Source: Pseudomonas sp. KU26590
GTDB taxonomy: Bacteria; Pseudomonadota; Gammaproteobacteria; Pseudomonadales; Pseudomonadaceae
Assembly: GCF_026153515.1 (NCBI RefSeq)
Contig: NZ_CP110644.1
Location: forward strand, 1,141,001 to 1,205,000
DNA length: 64,000 bases
Direction of reading: 5' to 3'
In this document: piece after piece, positions 61,800 through 64,000 of the stretch
How the letters are laid out: each line of letters begins with the position of its first letter
Position numbering within the stretch: position 1 is the stretch's first letter
Notes under the pieces: generated by a model
What the model saw: only the letters and a program-made list of their open reading frames with translations
Told to the model about the DNA's origin: nothing
Databases searched by the model: none
Made by a program: the position numbers and the translations under genes

Positions 61800-62648
61800 A
61801 TGAGCGAACGTCCCGAAGAGCCGAACAAGGCTTATGACGCCGAAAGCCTGCTACCGATTGATGAACACATTGAAGAGGGTCAGGACGCGGAAGGGCGCAA
61901 GGTGCGCCATCGCGGCATCTACCTGCTGCCCAATCTGTTCACCACCGCGAACCTGTTCGCAGGCTTCTACGCAATCATCAGCGCCATGAGTGCGCAGAGC
62001 GCGTTGAGTGCGGGTGATCAGGTGAGTGCGAGTAAATACTTCGCGTTTTCCGCCATCGCCATCTTCGTTGCGATGGTGCTGGATGGTCTGGATGGCCGCG
62101 TTGCACGGATGACCAACACCCAGAGCGCATTCGGCGCAGAGTATGACTCGCTGTCCGACATGGTCGCTTTCGGCGTGGCGCCGGCATTGTTGGCGTTTGG
62201 CTGGGCGCTGGGTGACATGGGTAAGGTCGGCTGGATGGTCGCCTTCATCTATGTCGCGGGGGCAGCGTTGCGTCTGGCCCGCTTCAACACTCAGGTGGGC
62301 AAGGCTGACAAGCGTTACTTCATTGGCCTGGCAAGTCCTGCCGCCGCGGGCGTTGTCGCGGGTACCGTCTGGGCATTCAGCGATTACGGCATTCAGGGTT
62401 CGAAATTGTCGTTCCTGGTCGCGCTATTGGTTGCAGCCGCCGGGATGCTGATGGTCAGTAACATCAAGTACAACAGCTTCAAGGAGCTGGATCTCAAGGG
62501 GCGCGTGCCGTTTGTTGCGATCCTGGCGGTGGTTCTGGTGTTTGCCGTCGTGTTCAGTGATCCGCCGCGTATTCTGCTGCTGATCTTCCTCGGCTATGCA
62601 GCATCGGGTCCGATCCAATACCTGCTGCGTCTGCGTCGCCAGAGGTAG
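61800..62648 (+). CDS. pssA: CDP-diacylglycerol-serine O-phosphatidyltransferase
   Basis: The 282-residue inner-membrane enzyme makes phosphatidylserine, the precursor of phosphatidylethanolamine. The CDP-alcohol phosphotransferase signature D-x2-D-G-x2-A-R-x8-G-x3-D-x3-D is complete (DGLDGRVAR... GAEYDSLSD). About six to eight membrane helices follow, in the Gram-positive-type (integral) PssA pattern. The start at 61800 ([15 protein letters not shown]) has AAGG upstream; a longer TTG frame start at 61767 looks less likely. It is close behind ilvC, as in other pseudomonads. Confidence 0.94.
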   Translation: MSERPEEPNKAYDAESLLPIDEHIEEGQDAEGRKVRHRGIYLLPNLFTTANLFAGFYAIISAMSAQSALSAGDQVSASKYFAFSAIAIFVAMVLDGLDGRVARMTNTQSAFGAEYDSLSDMVAFGVAPALLAFGWALGDMGKVGWMVAFIYVAGAALRLARFNTQVGKADKRYFIGLASPAAAGVVAGTVWAFSDYGIQGSKLSFLVALLVAAAGMLMVSNIKYNSFKELDLKGRVPFVAILAVVLVFAVVFSDPPRILLLIFLGYAASGPIQYLLRLRRQR

Positions 62649-62719
62649 TTAGTCAGCCTGCATTTCCCGCATACTCCGCAGCTATAGATGCTTCAGTTCT
62701 CTATAACTGCGGAGTCATC

Positions 62720-63733
62720 ATGCTGATCAAGATCCCCTCTACATCCGATTGCAAAGAGTCGGATGTCACGCCCGAATCCCTTTACCTCTCGCGTCGAGCA
62801 TTGCTTGGCAGCTCACTTGCCGGACTCGCCGTTAGCGCGATGCCGCGTTGGGCCCAAGCCGATGAGGCCTCGCGCTACGCCGACGTCGAAGCCGGCGCGG
62901 CTCCTGACTGGTTCAAAGGCAAATTGCCTGCGACGAAGTGGCAAGCCGTTACCGTCAAGGACGAGACGATCACGCCGTTCAAGGACGCGACCCACTACAA
63001 CAATTTCTACGAGTTCGGCACCGACAAGGGAGATCCTGCGCAAAACGCCGGCTCCTTGAAAACCGAGCCGTGGAGCGTGGTTATTGATGGGGAGGTCGGC
63101 AAGCCTGGCCGCTATGCGCTTGAAGACTTCATGAAGCCCTATCAGATGGAAGAGCGTATCTATCGTCTGCGCTGCGTAGAGGCGTGGTCGATGGTGATTC
63201 CGTGGCTGGGTTTCCCGATCTCCGAGCTGCTCAAACAGGTTGAACCCACGGCGAACGCCAAATACATCCGCTTCGAAACGCTGCAGGACCCGAAGACGAT
63301 GCCTGGTCAGCGCTCAGGGTTCGCGTTGATCGACTGGCCTTATGTAGAAGGACTGCGCCTTGATGAGGCGATGAACCCGCTCGCGATTCTGGCGGTGGGT
63401 ATGTATGGGCGGGAGCTGCCCAATCAGAACGGTGCGCCGTTGCGTTTGGTGGTGCCGTGGAAATACGGCTTTAAAAGCGTGAAGTCCATCGTGCGCATCA
63501 GTCTGACAAGCGAGCAACCGAAGACGACCTGGCAAAGCATCGCGTCAAGCGAGTACGGCTTCTATGCCAATGTGAACCCGACAGTGGACCACCCACGCTG
63601 GACCCAGGCACACGAGCGGCGTCTACCCAGCGGGTTGTTCAGTCCGAACATTCGCCAGACCGAGATGTTCAACGGGTATGGGGAGCAAGTCGCTTCTCTG
63701 TATACAGGCCTGGATTTACGGAAAAACTATTGA
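62720..63733 (+). CDS. msrP: MsrP, periplasmic methionine-sulfoxide reductase catalytic subunit
   Basis: The 337-residue molybdopterin enzyme repairs oxidised methionine in periplasmic proteins. A Tat signal with SRRALLGSS, a hydrophobic run and cleavage after AQA precedes the mature part. The Mo ligand cysteine is in [15 protein letters not shown]. It was formerly called YedY. The ATG has GCGGAG 6 bases upstream. Its stop overlaps the msrQ start by one base (TGATG). Confidence 0.95.
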   Translation: MLIKIPSTSDCKESDVTPESLYLSRRALLGSSLAGLAVSAMPRWAQADEASRYADVEAGAAPDWFKGKLPATKWQAVTVKDETITPFKDATHYNNFYEFGTDKGDPAQNAGSLKTEPWSVVIDGEVGKPGRYALEDFMKPYQMEERIYRLRCVEAWSMVIPWLGFPISELLKQVEPTANAKYIRFETLQDPKTMPGQRSGFALIDWPYVEGLRLDEAMNPLAILAVGMYGRELPNQNGAPLRLVVPWKYGFKSVKSIVRISLTSEQPKTTWQSIASSEYGFYANVNPTVDHPRWTQAHERRLPSGLFSPNIRQTEMFNGYGEQVASLYTGLDLRKNY

Positions 63734-64000
63734 TGCGTTTCATCTACTGGCGAGTGTCGGTGTTCATCGCAGCGGCTGTAGTTCCCATGTATTGGTTATA
63801 CCAGGCGTGGATCTTTGCTTTGGGGCCTGATCCAGGGAAAGTGTTGGTTGATCGCTTGGGCCTGGGGACATTGACCCTGCTTTTGATCTCGCTGGCCATG
63901 ACCCCGTTGCAGCGCACGACGGGCTGGCCCGGCTGGGTCGCGGTCCGCCGGCAGCTGGGGCTGTGGTGTTTTACTTATGTGTCACTGCACCTGCTGGGTT
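63733..64000 (+). CDS. msrQ: MsrQ, heme-binding membrane subunit (partial)
   Basis: The frame is open to the window edge, so about 89 residues are visible and the C-terminal part is missing. It begins [20 protein letters not shown], with three hydrophobic helices and the family stretch [17 protein letters not shown]. The last helix ends in HLLG, which probably includes a heme-ligand histidine. MsrQ passes electrons from the quinone pool to MsrP. It is translationally coupled to msrP. Confidence 0.93.
   Translation, partial: MRFIYWRVSVFIAAAVVPMYWLYQAWIFALGPDPGKVLVDRLGLGTLTLLLISLAMTPLQRTTGWPGWVAVRRQLGLWCFTYVSLHLLG

Overview
The window is about 64 kb of a chromosome from a fluorescent-type Pseudomonas (P. 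fluorescens/P. syringae lineage). This rests on high GC with strong third-position bias, a complete lap adhesin locus, the cbrX-cbrA-cbrB-crcZ-pcnB-folK-panB-panC order typical of the genus, a PrrF small RNA, and two families of Pseudomonas-type REP palindromes. It is mostly core genome. The accessory parts are one IS3-family element and several REP-derived tandem arrays.

Layout. 1-20491: biofilm locus, with the 3' end of lapD, a REP-rich gap carrying a 523-bp tandem duplication, a small conserved ORF, the 4009-residue adhesin lapA (minus strand), and the divergent lapE-lapB-lapC type I secretion genes. 20492-22522: an array of about 179-bp units interrupted by a 1256-bp IS3-family element with a CCA target duplication. 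22531-26930 (minus): DUF2845, DUF748/AsmA-like and RlmI-like methyltransferase genes. 27161-30369: mgtA behind a long, structured leader. 30386-30930: five REP units with an exact 113-bp period. 30945-35095: thiolase, a small membrane protein read from TTG, and pgi.

35096-45821 (minus): pcnB-folK-panB-panC, the CrcZ RNA with its sigma-54 promoter, the CbrB/CbrA two-component system preceded by small cbrX, then gluQRS and dksA. 46153-51287: aminotransferase, sfsA, a convergent Rieske gene, orphan heme permease/ATPase genes hmuUV, and a DeoC homologue lacking one catalytic lysine. 51297-51445: a PrrF iron-regulatory RNA with promoter and Fur box. 51478-57958: TfoX-C protein, pentapeptide protein, a kinase/P-loop fusion, PBP1B, a TPR lipoprotein, YqcC and DUF4124. 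58369-61650: ilvI-ilvH-ilvC. 61800-64000: pssA and msrP-msrQ (truncated by the window end).

How the parts work together. LapD controls LapG proteolysis of LapA at the TAAG site seen here, while LapE-LapB-LapC export LapA. CbrA/CbrB activate crcZ, whose A-rich motifs titrate Hfq/Crc and relieve carbon catabolite repression. PrrF represses iron-consuming genes when Fur is inactive. No complete undescribed system is evident. The most interesting signals are the modular LapA architecture with two probable glycan-binding inserts, the two unlabelled regulatory RNAs with their control sites, the mgtA leader, and the repeat arrays.
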